Shown: positions 1-8,472 of the stretch, piece by piece
How positions within the stretch are numbered: the stretch's first letter is position 1
How the letters are laid out: each line of letters opens with the position of its first letter
Source of the DNA: Saprospiraceae bacterium
GTDB lineage: Bacteria > Bacteroidota > Bacteroidia > Chitinophagales > Saprospiraceae
DNA: 21,829 bases
Assembly: GCA_013361075.1 (NCBI GenBank)
Contig: JABWAJ010000020.1
Coordinates: 1-21,829, forward strand
Direction of reading: 5' to 3'
The notes under the pieces: generated by a model
What the model was told of the DNA's origin: nothing
The model's database searches: none
The model's input: only the letters and a program-made list of their open reading frames with translations
Program-made: the position numbers and the translations under genes

Positions 1-24
1 AAACTTGTGCAAAAATAAGCAACC

Positions 25-1560
25 ATGAAATTCCCGCTGTCGCTTTTGCCTTTGTTCTTATTTTTGCTTACCGCAAACAGGCTTACCAGCCAGGCCGATC
101 CCAAAGCACTCGACCGGTATTGCGATCAGGCTCAAAAAGACTGGGAGGTTCCCGGCATGTCGGTCGGCGTGATCAAAGATGGCCAGGTCGTTCTTGCAAA
201 AGGCTACGGCATTGCAGAAGCAGGAAAAGCGGCCAAAGTTGACGAAAATACACTCTTCGCCATTGCCTCCAATACAAAAGCATTTGTAGCCACATCGCTC
301 GCCATGCTGGTGGAAGAGGGCAAACTCCGCTGGGACGACCCCGTACAAAAACACCTGCCGTGGTTCAAACTCTACGATCCTTATGTAACTGCGCATACCA
401 CCGTGCGTGACTTGCTGTGCCACAGGGTTGGCCTCGGTACTTTCAGCGGCGACGTCGTCTGGTATAAAAGCAATTACACTGCGGAAGAAGTGGTGCGTCG
501 GGCCGGCGAACTGCCGCAGGCCTACGAATATCGGGGTGGTTATGGTTATTCAAACCTCATGTTCATTGCTGCCGGCGAAGTGATCCGGGTAGTGAGTGGC
601 AAAAGCTGGGATGTGTTTGTAACCGAACGCATCCTCAATCCCGTGGGGATGACGCGTACGATCACTTCGGTAAAAGCTCTGCCCCAATCCGTCAACGTTG
701 CTGCGCCCCACAAGCCCGAAAACGGTGCCAATCAACCAATTCCGTGGGTAAACTGGGACAACATGGGTGCAGCAGGCGGCATCATTTCCAGCACATCCGA
801 CATGCTGAAGTGGTTGCAGTGGAATATTGACCAGGGCAAAGCAGGAGGCAAATCCCTGTTGCCTGCCAAAGCGTTGTGGGAGCTCTGGCAAACGCACAGC
901 ATCAACCGCATTGGAGAAAACGGGCGGAAATTATTCCCCACCCGAAATTTTTCAATGTATGGCTTAGGCTGGGGATTGTTCGACTACAACGGCCATCTTG
1001 TGGTGTCGCACAGCGGCGGATATGACGGGATGTATTCACGCACTTTTTTTGTGCCGGATCTGAAACTTGGCGGCGTTATCCTTACCAATGGCATGACTGG
1101 TGTGGGGAATGCCCTGATGTACCGCATCCTGGATACGTACACCGGCAATATGCAAAAAGACTGGAGCAAAGAATTGCTGGAGCGCGAAAAAGCCGGCCAG
1201 AAAGACCACGAAGCCGAGATGAAGCAATTGAAAAACAAGCGGGTGAGTGGGACAAAACCTTCCTTGGATTTGAACAAATACACCGGCTTGTACCGCTGTA
1301 AATTTTACGGCGACATCCGGGTAGCCACAGAAAACGGGAATCTTATGATCAAATTCCTTCCGGCTGCCGGCCTGAGCGCAACGCTTTCCCACTGGCATTT
1401 TGACACATTTGAGCTGAAATGGGCTGAACCTCAGGCCTGGTTTGATTTCGGAACCGTGCAGTTTGTACTAAATAATGCAGGCGAACCGAAAGCATTGCAA
1501 TTTCAGGTACCCAACGGGGATATTTTTTTCGAGGAAATTCATGCTGAGAAGGTGGATTAG
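25..1560 (+). CDS. Secreted beta-lactamase-family serine hydrolase with C-terminal DUF3471-like domain
   Basis: Serine hydrolase of the beta-lactamase/penicillin-binding-protein fold (class C/AmpC-like), exported to the periplasm or cell surface. Seen: an N-terminal signal peptide (hydrophobic residues 4-17, likely cleavage near residue 23, TSQ). The catalytic SxxK is S82-N-T-K85, the second motif is Y175-S-N177, and HSGG at 329-332 takes the place of the KTG box. Residues ~400-511 match the beta-sandwich tail often called DUF3471, found in many Bacteroidota and Acidobacteria homologues. The 511-aa length fits that two-domain group. Such proteins are usually esterases, D-aminopeptidases or peptidases rather than antibiotic-resistance enzymes; the substrate cannot be read from the sequence. 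The stop TAG overlaps the stop of the convergent dehydrogenase gene by two bases (1558-1559). Only 24 bases of upstream sequence are in the window, so the promoter is not visible. Confidence 0.93.
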   Translation: MKFPLSLLPLFLFLLTANRLTSQADPKALDRYCDQAQKDWEVPGMSVGVIKDGQVVLAKGYGIAEAGKAAKVDENTLFAIASNTKAFVATSLAMLVEEGKLRWDDPVQKHLPWFKLYDPYVTAHTTVRDLLCHRVGLGTFSGDVVWYKSNYTAEEVVRRAGELPQAYEYRGGYGYSNLMFIAAGEVIRVVSGKSWDVFVTERILNPVGMTRTITSVKALPQSVNVAAPHKPENGANQPIPWVNWDNMGAAGGIISSTSDMLKWLQWNIDQGKAGGKSLLPAKALWELWQTHSINRIGENGRKLFPTRNFSMYGLGWGLFDYNGHLVVSHSGGYDGMYSRTFFVPDLKLGGVILTNGMTGVGNALMYRILDTYTGNMQKDWSKELLEREKAGQKDHEAEMKQLKNKRVSGTKPSLDLNKYTGLYRCKFYGDIRVATENGNLMIKFLPAAGLSATLSHWHFDTFELKWAEPQAWFDFGTVQFVLNNAGEPKALQFQVPNGDIFFEEIHAEKVD

Positions 1561-2504
1561 TGCACGCTAAATAACGTGCGTATCTTCCCGGCCAGCACCC
1601 GTGCGTGCCCTTCCTCCGCTTCGTGCGACCACCCTGCAATGTGGGGGGTAAGCACGACATTTTCTGCACGGCGCAAATATTGAAACGGTTCCGGCAATGC
1701 ATCGGGTTCGAGGTGAGCAAACGACATTTCTTCGTACTCATGAACGTCGAGGCCTGCGCCCAGCACTTTGCCCGTCTCCAGATGAACAACCAAAGCAGTA
1801 GTATCGAGTACCAACCCCCTGGCAGTATTGATCACATACACTGGTTTGAGAAAATTAGACAAAAAAGCATGGTTCACCAGATGATGGTTTTCCGGAAGGT
1901 AGGGAATGTGCAGGCTGACGATGTCGCTTTCGCGAAAAATCGTTTCCATGTCGGCTTCAGCAGCGTAGGCATCGCCGTAATTTATCCTGAATTTGTCGTA
2001 AGTCAACACCCGGCACCCAAAGCCCGTCAGGCGTTGGGCGAAAGCCTGCCCCATATTGCCATAGCCGATGATTCCCACCGTTTTGCCTTTTAATTCTGTC
2101 GCCCGGTTGCCTGCCCGAATCCACTGTCCGGCCCGTATTTGCCGGTCGGCAAGGGCGATGCGGTTCATCAGGCAAAGCAACAGGGCGATGGTGTGTTCTC
2201 CAACCGTATCGCGGCTACCTTCGGGAGAAGTAAGGACGGCAATGCCTTTTGCAGCTGCGGCGGCCAGGTCAATGTGCTCTGTACCAACCCCCCACCGTGC
2301 TACACCACGCAGGCGGGTTGCTTTTGACAGGAAGGCTTCGTCAATCCGGAAACGGCTGCGCACTACAATGCCATCGAACTGCGGCAACAACCGTTCGGTT
2401 TCTTCCAGGGTGGCTGCACTGCCGTCGTAGCAGTCGAATCCCTGCGCACTGAGACTTTCCCAGAGCAGAGGGTGCACTTTGTCGGTGAACAGTATCCGGT
2501 TCAT
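1557..2504 (-). CDS. D-2-hydroxyacid dehydrogenase (phosphoglycerate-dehydrogenase-like, NAD-dependent)
   Basis: Cytoplasmic NAD-dependent oxidoreductase of the D-isomer 2-hydroxyacid dehydrogenase family. Numbering from ATG at 2504 (315 aa), the Rossmann dinucleotide motif is G147-Y-G-N-M-G152, followed at the end of beta-2 by an acidic D170, which favours NAD over NADP. The catalytic triad is present: R229 (in NTARG), E256 (in GLDVHE) and H288 (in LTPHIAGW). There is no C-terminal ACT regulatory domain, so this is the short form. The N-terminus (DKVHPLLWE) resembles a Bacteroidota group annotated as phosphoglycerate dehydrogenase, but 3-phosphoglycerate versus another 2-hydroxyacid cannot be decided. 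The ORF stays open to a TTG at 2525. ATG 2504 is preferred because residues before it look non-native and the 2521-2547 hairpin would cover the TTG. It lies 60 bases downstream of the phosphorylase on the same strand. Confidence 0.9.
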   Translation of the reverse strand: MNRILFTDKVHPLLWESLSAQGFDCYDGSAATLEETERLLPQFDGIVVRSRFRIDEAFLSKATRLRGVARWGVGTEHIDLAAAAAKGIAVLTSPEGSRDTVGEHTIALLLCLMNRIALADRQIRAGQWIRAGNRATELKGKTVGIIGYGNMGQAFAQRLTGFGCRVLTYDKFRINYGDAYAAEADMETIFRESDIVSLHIPYLPENHHLVNHAFLSNFLKPVYVINTARGLVLDTTALVVHLETGKVLGAGLDVHEYEEMSFAHLEPDALPEPFQYLRRAENVVLTPHIAGWSHEAEEGHARVLAGKIRTLFSVH

Positions 2505-2520
2505 GGTTTTAACTTTGAAA

Positions 2521-2547
2521 GGCAAGTTGCGGATTTGGCAGCTTGCC
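2521..2547 (-). terminator. Stem-loop between phosphorylase and dehydrogenase genes
   Basis: Arms GGCAAGTTGC (2521-2530) and GCAGCTTGCC (2538-2547) pair over 10 positions, one a wobble or mismatch, with a 7-base loop. On the minus strand it lies 18 bases past the phosphorylase stop and before the dehydrogenase ATG. No long T-run follows, so it could be a weak terminator, an RNA-stability stem or an attenuator separating the two genes. The stem is clear; its function is inferred. Confidence 0.45.
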
Positions 2548-2564
2548 CATTTGCCAACTTCCCT

Positions 2565-5126
2565 TTACAGCCACTTCACCAAATTCAAATCCTGACGGTG
2601 TGGCAACAACTCGTGTTTCGGGAACACCCGGAATCCATACTCGTAAACACCCGACATTTGAGGATCGAGCGCACACGCGTAGGTTGCCGTTGAGCCTTTC
2701 TGGCTGATTAAATTCAGTTCGTGCGTTATTTTCAGTTCCAGTTCATCGTCGTTTAAGCGGCGGAAAAAAGCTACCTCTACGCCGATGCGCTGGGCAGGCA
2801 AACCATTGATGTCTAAGCTGATCGTTGCTTCAAAGGGCTGTCCAACAGGCAGTGGGTGGTTGTCAGAATCAAAAACCTGCAGGTCAGCCACGCTGATTTT
2901 ATCCCAATCTTCCTGCATCTTGCTTTTCCATTCAGCCAGTTCAAGCGCCTTCGTGTAGTTTTTCGCTTTTACGATTTGACTCCGTTGATAGAGTTTGTTG
3001 TAGAACCGATCGAAGTAGTCGTCGAGCATGCGTTTCATGGTAAATTGCGGGGCAATTTCAGCGATGGTCTGCTTTACATGGCTGACCCATTTAGCAGAAA
3101 TGCCTTTTTCATCGCGCTCGTAATACGTCGGTGCAATATCGTATTCCAGAATGTTGTAGATCGTTTCTGCGTCAAGCTGGTCCTGAAGGTTCGGGTCGTC
3201 GTAGGTATTTTCAAGCGGCAGGGCCCATCCGGCGTCGGGCCGGTAACCTTCTACCCACCATCCATCGAGCACACTGAAGTTCATCACCCCGTTCAGCACG
3301 GCTTTCATACCGCTGGTGCCCGAAGCTTCTTTCGGCCGGGTTGGGTTGTTCAGCCAGATATCTACGCCACGTACCAGCGTTTTAGCCATTTCCATATTGT
3401 AATCTTCCAGAAAGATTACTTTGCCCAAAAATTCGGGGCGCTTCGAGGTATTGATGATGCTGCGGATGAGATCCTGACCACCGCCATCGGCAGGGTGTGC
3501 CTTCCCGGCAAAAATAAACATCACCGGGCGATCGGGGTCGTTTACAATTTGCGACAAGCGCTCCGGGTTGGAGAACAGCAGGTGCGCGCGTTTGTAGGTG
3601 GCAAACCGGCGTGCAAAACCAATCATCAGGGCATCTTCCCGAATCGAGTTCAGCACAGAAAAGATCGTGCGGGGGTTTTCGCCGCGGCGCTGCAGGTCTT
3701 CCTGCAATTTGCGCTTCACATAGCGGATCAGGCGCTGTTTTTGCAATTGCCGGATGGCCATGATTTGCTCATCGGGTACCTGGTGTATTTTTCGCCAGTG
3801 CACGGGGTTCGACTGGTCGCGCAGGAAGTTTTTGCCAAAAGTAGTTTCATACAACTCGTGCCATTCCCGGCCAATCCAGGTGGGGTAATGCACGCTGTTG
3901 GTGACGTAGCCCACATGCAATTCATCAGGGTGGTAGCCCGGATAAAGTACACTGAACATTTTTTGAGAAACGTCGCCATGCAGTTTGCTTACGCCATTTA
4001 CTTCCTGGGAAAGCCGAATGGCTAAGTGGCTCATCGAAAACAGCTCGGATGGGTTTCCAGCCTCGATTTTACCCAACGCCATAAACTGCTGCCAGGGAAT
4101 GCCAAGGTCAGCAATATAATCGGCTAAATGCTCCCGCAGGGACCCTTCCGGGAAATAATCGTGACCCGCAGGCACAGGGGTATGCGTTGTAAACAGGGAG
4201 GTCGAGCGTACGACTTCCACTGCCGCGTTGAAGCTCAGGTTTTCGTTGCCCATATATTGCCTGAGGCGTTCCAGGGCGAGGAAAGCAGCATGGCCTTCGT
4301 TGATGTGGAACAAATCAGGGGTGATGTTCAGCGCTTTAAGTGCCCGAACCCCGCCAATGCCCAGCAAAATTTCCTGTTTCAGCCGGTGCTCGTTGTTGCC
4401 GCCGTAAAGCTGGTGGGTGAGGGCGCGGTCTTCCCAGCGGTTTTCGTCAATGTCGGTATCCAGCAGGTACAGCGAAATGCGCCCTACCTGAAGTTCCCAT
4501 ACTTTGGCCCACACCAGGCTGTCTCTCAGTTGCACACTCACTTTTACCCATTCGCCGCTTTGGTCGCGTACGGGGTGGATGGGCATTTTGGTAAATTGCT
4601 GCGGCGGGTATTGGTGGATCTGATCCCCATTCAGCGTCAGCGCCTGCTGAAAATATCCATAGCGGTAGAGCAGCCCCACTGCCGTCAGGTTGATGTTCGT
4701 GTCGCTGGCCTCCTTGAGGTAGTCGCCAGCCAAAACGCCCAGGCCACCGGAATACAACCGAACGGAAATGTGCAAACCATATTCCATGCTGAAGTAGCCG
4801 ATGTGCGGCGTTTTCACCACCGGAGCTTCTTTCAGATAGGCCTGAAAAGCTTTGTTGACCGACTTCAGGCGCGCCATGAATTCTTTGTCTTCCAGCAGGC
4901 GCTTTGTAGTTGCTACGCTCAGCCCATCAAGCAGGGCAATGGGGTTGTGGTGAACGGATTCCCACAATTCCGGTTCAATGGTACGAAAAAGCTGGATGGC
5001 TTCTTTGTTCCACGACCACCAGATATTCCCCGCCAGTTCCTGCAAAGGTGCAAGCGCTTCGGGTAGTTTCGATTCGATGAAGATGCGTTTCAGCTTGATG
5101 CTGTTATCTTTCAGTTGACCGATCAT
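2565..5126 (-). CDS. glgP: Alpha-glucan (glycogen/maltodextrin) phosphorylase, DUF3417 type
   Basis: Cytoplasmic pyridoxal-phosphate enzyme that releases glucose-1-phosphate from alpha-1,4-glucans using phosphate, in glycogen or maltodextrin breakdown. The 853-aa protein is of the bacterial/archaeal alpha-glucan phosphorylase subtype (Thermotoga AgpA-like), not the E. coli MalP type. Seen: an N-terminal DUF3417-like helical region (about 10-115, with NIWWSWN at 34-40) and YSGGLGVLAGD at 125-135. HINEGHAAF follows at 274-282, the phosphate/phosphoryl region RRFATYKRA at 506-514, and the PLP-lysine motif EASGTSGMK with Lys608. Residues ~740-853 form an extra C-terminal beta-rich tail common in this subtype. 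Start ATG 5126; a TAATTTTG promoter element and a 5' leader hairpin lie upstream. Probably transcribed toward the dehydrogenase. Family assignment is secure; chain-length preference is not determinable. Confidence 0.95.
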   Translation of the reverse strand: MIGQLKDNSIKLKRIFIESKLPEALAPLQELAGNIWWSWNKEAIQLFRTIEPELWESVHHNPIALLDGLSVATTKRLLEDKEFMARLKSVNKAFQAYLKEAPVVKTPHIGYFSMEYGLHISVRLYSGGLGVLAGDYLKEASDTNINLTAVGLLYRYGYFQQALTLNGDQIHQYPPQQFTKMPIHPVRDQSGEWVKVSVQLRDSLVWAKVWELQVGRISLYLLDTDIDENRWEDRALTHQLYGGNNEHRLKQEILLGIGGVRALKALNITPDLFHINEGHAAFLALERLRQYMGNENLSFNAAVEVVRSTSLFTTHTPVPAGHDYFPEGSLREHLADYIADLGIPWQQFMALGKIEAGNPSELFSMSHLAIRLSQEVNGVSKLHGDVSQKMFSVLYPGYHPDELHVGYVTNSVHYPTWIGREWHELYETTFGKNFLRDQSNPVHWRKIHQVPDEQIMAIRQLQKQRLIRYVKRKLQEDLQRRGENPRTIFSVLNSIREDALMIGFARRFATYKRAHLLFSNPERLSQIVNDPDRPVMFIFAGKAHPADGGGQDLIRSIINTSKRPEFLGKVIFLEDYNMEMAKTLVRGVDIWLNNPTRPKEASGTSGMKAVLNGVMNFSVLDGWWVEGYRPDAGWALPLENTYDDPNLQDQLDAETIYNILEYDIAPTYYERDEKGISAKWVSHVKQTIAEIAPQFTMKRMLDDYFDRFYNKLYQRSQIVKAKNYTKALELAEWKSKMQEDWDKISVADLQVFDSDNHPLPVGQPFEATISLDINGLPAQRIGVEVAFFRRLNDDELELKITHELNLISQKGSTATYACALDPQMSGVYEYGFRVFPKHELLPHRQDLNLVKWL

Positions 5127-5154
5127 GTGCGTTTTGTTTTGCGTTAGAATTGAT

Positions 5155-5196
5155 CAGAAAGGAGGCAGGTAACCATCAGGGCTGCCCCTTTTTCTG
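5155..5196 (-). promoter_or_regulatory. 5' leader hairpin upstream of glgP
   Basis: Inverted repeat: arm CAGAAAGGAGGCAG (5155-5168) and arm CTGCCCCTTTTTCTG (5182-5196) pair almost fully, with one bulge and one mismatch, around a 13-base loop. It lies between the putative -7 element (5209-5216) and the glgP ATG, so it would be in the mRNA leader. The GGAGG of the near arm is 35 bases from the start codon and on the other strand, so it is not a ribosome-binding site. The role (attenuation, stability, protein operator) is unknown. Confidence 0.4.
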
Positions 5197-5208
5197 AAAA
5201 AAGCGACG

Positions 5209-5216
5209 CAAAATTA
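5209..5216 (-). promoter_or_regulatory. Putative Bacteroidota -7 promoter element for glgP
   Basis: On the minus strand the bases read TAATTTTG, a full match to the Bacteroidota -7 consensus TAnnTTTG, 83 bases before the glgP ATG. No good TTTG/-33 box is found 17-21 bases upstream, so this is a partial match only. Confidence 0.3.
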
Positions 5217-5267
5217 GTATTCTTTTCGGATGCGGATACGGTTCTAAGGGTATTTGTGCCATTTTTA

Positions 5268-5438
5268 CACTAAGCATCGTGTCGGAAATAAGTTGTTGGT
5301 TTCGGCGAGGGTATTTTTTTCGGGAGCAAGGCAGCAAAACAGGCGCATAGTGGCGCTACGCAACTGTTTTGATGACGAAGCTGTCGGGAAAAAGACGCCG
5401 CCCAAATCGGTAAGTTATTTCAGACACGATGCTAAGTG
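5268..5438. repeat. Long imperfect inverted repeat (about 75-base arms), MITE-like or structured RNA
   Basis: This covers most of the 317-base gene-free gap 5127-5443. Arm 5268-5342 aligns with the reverse complement of 5364-5438 with about 56 of 76 columns identical and two 1-base gaps (hand alignment). The outer 27 bases are best kept (24/27, starting CACTAAGCATCGTGTC versus CACTTAGCATCGTGTC), as are the innermost CAAAACAG/CTGTTTTG. The 21-base centre (5343-5363) contains a further small stem, TAG/CTA. All seven transition differences between arms are of the type that gives G-U pairs in plus-strand RNA. The element ends six bases from the stop of the minus-strand barrel gene. It could be a non-autonomous transposon remnant with terminal inverted repeats, a very long terminator, or a small RNA. 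The only ORF across it (plus strand, 5254-5526) does not look like protein. Confidence 0.7.
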
Positions 5439-5443
5439 CCCAT

Positions 5444-6868
5444 TTAGAAAAAACTGTATAACAAGGCAATATTTCCGGAAAGAAGAAACCTCGAACTGTT
5501 TCGTTCTGCCGAAAACGGGAGAATAGATGCCGTAGCAAACGAAGCCCGCGCATTGTCAGAAGCCCAGGTATAGCTGCCATTCAAAGAGCCTTCAATACGG
5601 AATTGATAATTGATGAAATAGGTCGTGGAGAAATTAATGGCCGGTTGGATGACATGAAAATCGAACAGGATGAGGTTGTCGGGATCAGCCCAATAATATT
5701 CGTAGCGCAGCACGGCGTTGGCCAACAAAGCCGTACGGGAATTTGGAAAATAACCCCAGTTTGCGCCAAATTCTGCATAAGGTCGGATCCAAATGTTGTT
5801 GACTTTATCGTCCCAGTCGACGGGGTTGTTCAAATACTCGAGGCCTGCCCTGAGGGTTTTTCCTGCCTGCCAAAATTGATTAACGGGGCGTTCTTTTAAG
5901 TATTCTCCAAAAACCCTGGCACCAAAATACCCGGAAGAAACACCGGGAGCAAAGGTTCTCGAATGTGAAAACAAAACAAAAGGCTCGACCCCAACAGCAA
6001 CCCGCTTGCCCGCCTGGCGGACGTTGCGAAAGGCATAAAGCCAATTGTCGGCCAGGGCTGAAAAATACACGATATCACTTTGGCCATCCTCCAATCCGTT
6101 TTTTTTAAACCAATTGTCTAATTGAGTCAACTCATAAATTCGTTGCCGCCTGAAATCAAAAATACGCTGGTTGCGGGCAGCGGCCATTACCTGCCCCAGT
6201 GAAAAGAGATTTTCCTGGCTCAGCGGGGCAGCCAAAATGCTGTTTTCCAGCAGGTCGTCCATTAAAAATTTTGCAATAAAAACATCGTCTATGGGTTCAA
6301 TTCGGCCTTTCCCAATCTTCAACGGCAAGCTGGCAGATACCGCAACGTTCCAGTTTTTAAATTGAAAAAAAGGATTAGTGCCCTGTTGTGTACTTTTTTC
6401 ATAAGCAGCCTGCAAAAAAAGGTTGTATTCTGTAAATCGCAGGGGTTTATAATATTCCCGGTGTACCCTGTTGACCCCAAAACCGGCGCGAATTCTGTTG
6501 TATCGTTCATCCGGTCCTCGGCCCGTGGAAAAAGCCTGGTTAAAATTGAAGGATTGCTGGGATTGCAGGCGTGCTGTGTTTCTAAACCGGCTGTACGCAA
6601 GGTTCAGGTTGTTCGAGAGGTTGCTGGAACTGTTGTCGTCGAAGCCAAGTTCCCTCCGCATGGTTTGCAGCGCGTTACCCAGTAAGTTGAATTGAGCATC
6701 CAGCGCCTTCCGGTCAATATCCGGAAAGCGGAAAGCTGCATAGTCGTAGTCGGTGGAACCGGGGAGCGTTTGGCAATAAAGGGCCTTGCCGGCAAGAAAA
6801 AAGATAATCAGAAAGGCCACTTGCGCGCCTCGCGGGAAGGTAGTTGTTGTCGTCATGATGTTGAGCAT
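5444..6868 (-). CDS. Exported protein of unknown function, probable outer-membrane beta-barrel
   Basis: Not recognised as a named family. The 474-aa protein has an N-terminal signal peptide: basic residue R13, hydrophobic core at 16-27, likely cleavage near residue 33 (LYCQ). A charged helical stretch rich in Asn/Gln/Arg follows (about 35-130, RNTARLQSQQSFNFNQAF region). From about residue 110 onward the chain is mostly alternating polar and hydrophobic/aromatic residues, ending in a strand-like segment with terminal Phe-Phe (LLYSFF). That ending is typical of Bam-assembled outer-membrane barrels. Two in-frame starts exist, ATG 6868 and ATG 6856 (residue 5); the second gives a more usual signal-peptide length. 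It lies 86 bases downstream of pyruvate kinase on the same strand but has its own promoter-like sequence. The exact function, for example porin or assembly factor, is not inferable. Confidence 0.75.
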   Translation of the reverse strand: MLNIMTTTTTFPRGAQVAFLIIFFLAGKALYCQTLPGSTDYDYAAFRFPDIDRKALDAQFNLLGNALQTMRRELGFDDNSSSNLSNNLNLAYSRFRNTARLQSQQSFNFNQAFSTGRGPDERYNRIRAGFGVNRVHREYYKPLRFTEYNLFLQAAYEKSTQQGTNPFFQFKNWNVAVSASLPLKIGKGRIEPIDDVFIAKFLMDDLLENSILAAPLSQENLFSLGQVMAAARNQRIFDFRRQRIYELTQLDNWFKKNGLEDGQSDIVYFSALADNWLYAFRNVRQAGKRVAVGVEPFVLFSHSRTFAPGVSSGYFGARVFGEYLKERPVNQFWQAGKTLRAGLEYLNNPVDWDDKVNNIWIRPYAEFGANWGYFPNSRTALLANAVLRYEYYWADPDNLILFDFHVIQPAINFSTTYFINYQFRIEGSLNGSYTWASDNARASFATASILPFSAERNSSRFLLSGNIALLYSFF

Positions 6869-6925
6869 TTTGAGTGTACCGGTAAAGGTATTTTCAAGTG
6901 CCCAACATCACTATGAAGAAAAAGC

Positions 6926-6954
6926 TAAAGTTAGTTAATACCCTGTTAAACAAA
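6926..6954 (-). promoter_or_regulatory. Putative promoter for the barrel-protein gene
   Basis: On the minus strand TTTG (6951-6954), a 17-base spacer and TAACTTTA (6926-6933) match the Bacteroidota TTTG/TAnnTTTG pattern with one mismatch in the last base. It starts right at the pyruvate kinase stop and is 58 bases from ATG 6868, suggesting independent transcription of the barrel gene. Confidence 0.4.
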
Positions 6955-8397
6955 TCATTCCACTTCCGTTACTTTCATCATATTCGTTCTGAACCTACGG
7001 TGCAACGGCATGCTCCCGGTATTGACGATCACATCACCGGGATGGATCATTTCTGCTGCTTTAAGGATATCCGTCACATCATTGATGGTTTCATCGGTGG
7101 TAGTAAACCGGTCGTAATAAAAGCAGCGTACCCCCCAAACCAGGTTCAGGGTAGATAGCATGTGCATCCGGTCGGAGAACATAAAAATGTCCGCATTGGG
7201 CCGGTAGCTCGATACTTTAAAAGCGGTATATCCGGAACTGGTCATGCCGATGATGGCTTTGGCGCTGATTTCTTCGGCTGTACGTGCTGCGTTAAAACAA
7301 ACCACGTCTGAATAAAAAGTGCGGGCTTTGTCGGTCAACACCGGCCGGGTGCGCTTGTCACTGCCGGTATAGTGTTTTTCTGCTTCGCCGATGATTTTGC
7401 ACATGGCTTCCACAACGAGTACAGGGTGGTCGCCGGCGGCGGTTTCAGCGCTAAGCATTACTGCATCGGTGCCGTCAAGTACGGCATTGGCCACGTCGGT
7501 AATTTCGGCCCGTGTAGGGCTTGGGTTGTGAATCATGCTATCCATCATCTGGGTAGCCACAATCACCGGGCGCGCCTTTTGCAGGCATTTCCGGATGATT
7601 TCTTTTTGAATCAACGGCAGGCGCTCCATGGGCATTTCAATACCGAGGTCGCCGCGTGCTACCATGATGCCGTTGGAAGCATTGATGATTTTGTCAATTT
7701 TTTCCACTGCTTCCGGCTTCTCGATTTTGGCAATGATTTTAGCCGGGTGGTTTTTGGCATCCAGGCGCGCACGAAGGTCTTTGATGTCTTTGGCCGAACG
7801 CACGAAGGACAATGCAATCCAATTGACGGGCTGGGTGAGGATGAACTCCAGGTCGGCTTCGTCTTTGGGAGTCAGCGAAGGCAGAGATACCTTGGTGTTC
7901 GGCAAGTTAACCCCTTTGTTATTGGAAAGCACACTGCCGTGCACTACTTTTAACTTCACCTGGTCTTCGTCATTGGTTTCCACGACTTCGAGCACGACTT
8001 TGCCATCGTCTACCAATACCGTTTCTCCCACTTTGACATCTTTAGCAAACCCTTCATAACTCATGTAAACGCGTTCCATGTTGCCAATGCAGGGCTCCTG
8101 CACAAAAGTAAGGATGTCGCCCGGTTTGATGGCCAAACCATCATTTTCCATTTTGCCCACGCGAAGTTTAGGCCCCTGCAAATCGGCCAGAATGCTGATG
8201 TGCAGGTTGTATTTTTCATTGATATAGGTGATGTGATTGATCACTTCCTGGTGCTGTTCGTGTGCGCCATGCGAAAAATTGAGGCGAAAAACATCCACGC
8301 CTGCTTTTACCAATTCCAGCAACATTTCATAAGAGTTCGATGCGGGGCCGACCGTTGCAACGATCTTGGTATTTTTATGTATACCGGTTACCATCAT
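6955..8397 (-). CDS. pyk: Pyruvate kinase
   Basis: Glycolytic enzyme converting phosphoenolpyruvate and ADP to pyruvate and ATP in the cytoplasm. The 480-aa length and domain order are normal: an (alpha/beta)8 A domain interrupted by a B domain (about 80-180), then a C-terminal domain (about 350-480). Seen: VFRLNFSHG (36-44) with substrate-binding R38, catalytic K224 with metal ligand E226 (IAKIEKPE) and IMVARGD with D250. The family signature region ATQMMDSM...PTRAEITDVANAVLDGTDAVMLS follows at about 281-316. Adjacent start codons ATG 8397 and ATG 8394 cannot be separated; either gives the same mature core. A TACTTTTG promoter element lies about 75 bases upstream. It is in the same strand run as the SRAP gene upstream and the barrel gene downstream, but spacing (141 and 86 bases) argues for separate promoters. 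Confidence 0.97.
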   Translation of the reverse strand: MMVTGIHKNTKIVATVGPASNSYEMLLELVKAGVDVFRLNFSHGAHEQHQEVINHITYINEKYNLHISILADLQGPKLRVGKMENDGLAIKPGDILTFVQEPCIGNMERVYMSYEGFAKDVKVGETVLVDDGKVVLEVVETNDEDQVKLKVVHGSVLSNNKGVNLPNTKVSLPSLTPKDEADLEFILTQPVNWIALSFVRSAKDIKDLRARLDAKNHPAKIIAKIEKPEAVEKIDKIINASNGIMVARGDLGIEMPMERLPLIQKEIIRKCLQKARPVIVATQMMDSMIHNPSPTRAEITDVANAVLDGTDAVMLSAETAAGDHPVLVVEAMCKIIGEAEKHYTGSDKRTRPVLTDKARTFYSDVVCFNAARTAEEISAKAIIGMTSSGYTAFKVSSYRPNADIFMFSDRMHMLSTLNLVWGVRCFYYDRFTTTDETINDVTDILKAAEMIHPGDVIVNTGSMPLHRRFRTNMMKVTEVE

Positions 8398-8472
8398 GCC
8401 AAATTTTGTTCTCCAATTTGTGAACTTATAAAAACAATTCCTCTAAGTGTAAAAAATACAACAAAGAACCCC

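Noticed and set aside
25..1560. Possible antibiotic-resistance beta-lactamase
   Set aside because: HSGG instead of KTG and the DUF3471-like tail place it with general serine hydrolases/esterases; no resistance context.
2505..2525. TTG start adding seven residues to the dehydrogenase
   Set aside because: An ATG at 2504 matches the family N-terminus, and the TTG lies inside the 2521-2547 stem-loop.
2856..4025. Plus-strand 389-aa open frame opposite glgP
   Set aside because: Antisense shadow of a conserved phosphorylase gene; composition is Phe/His/Val-rich and no domain is recognisable.
4128..5066. Plus-strand 312-aa open frame opposite glgP
   Set aside because: Same-type antisense shadow; the real gene has full catalytic motifs on the minus strand.
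5254..5526. Plus-strand 90-aa frame across the long palindrome
   Set aside because: Overlaps both inverted arms and the 3' end of the barrel gene, and the peptide is not protein-like.
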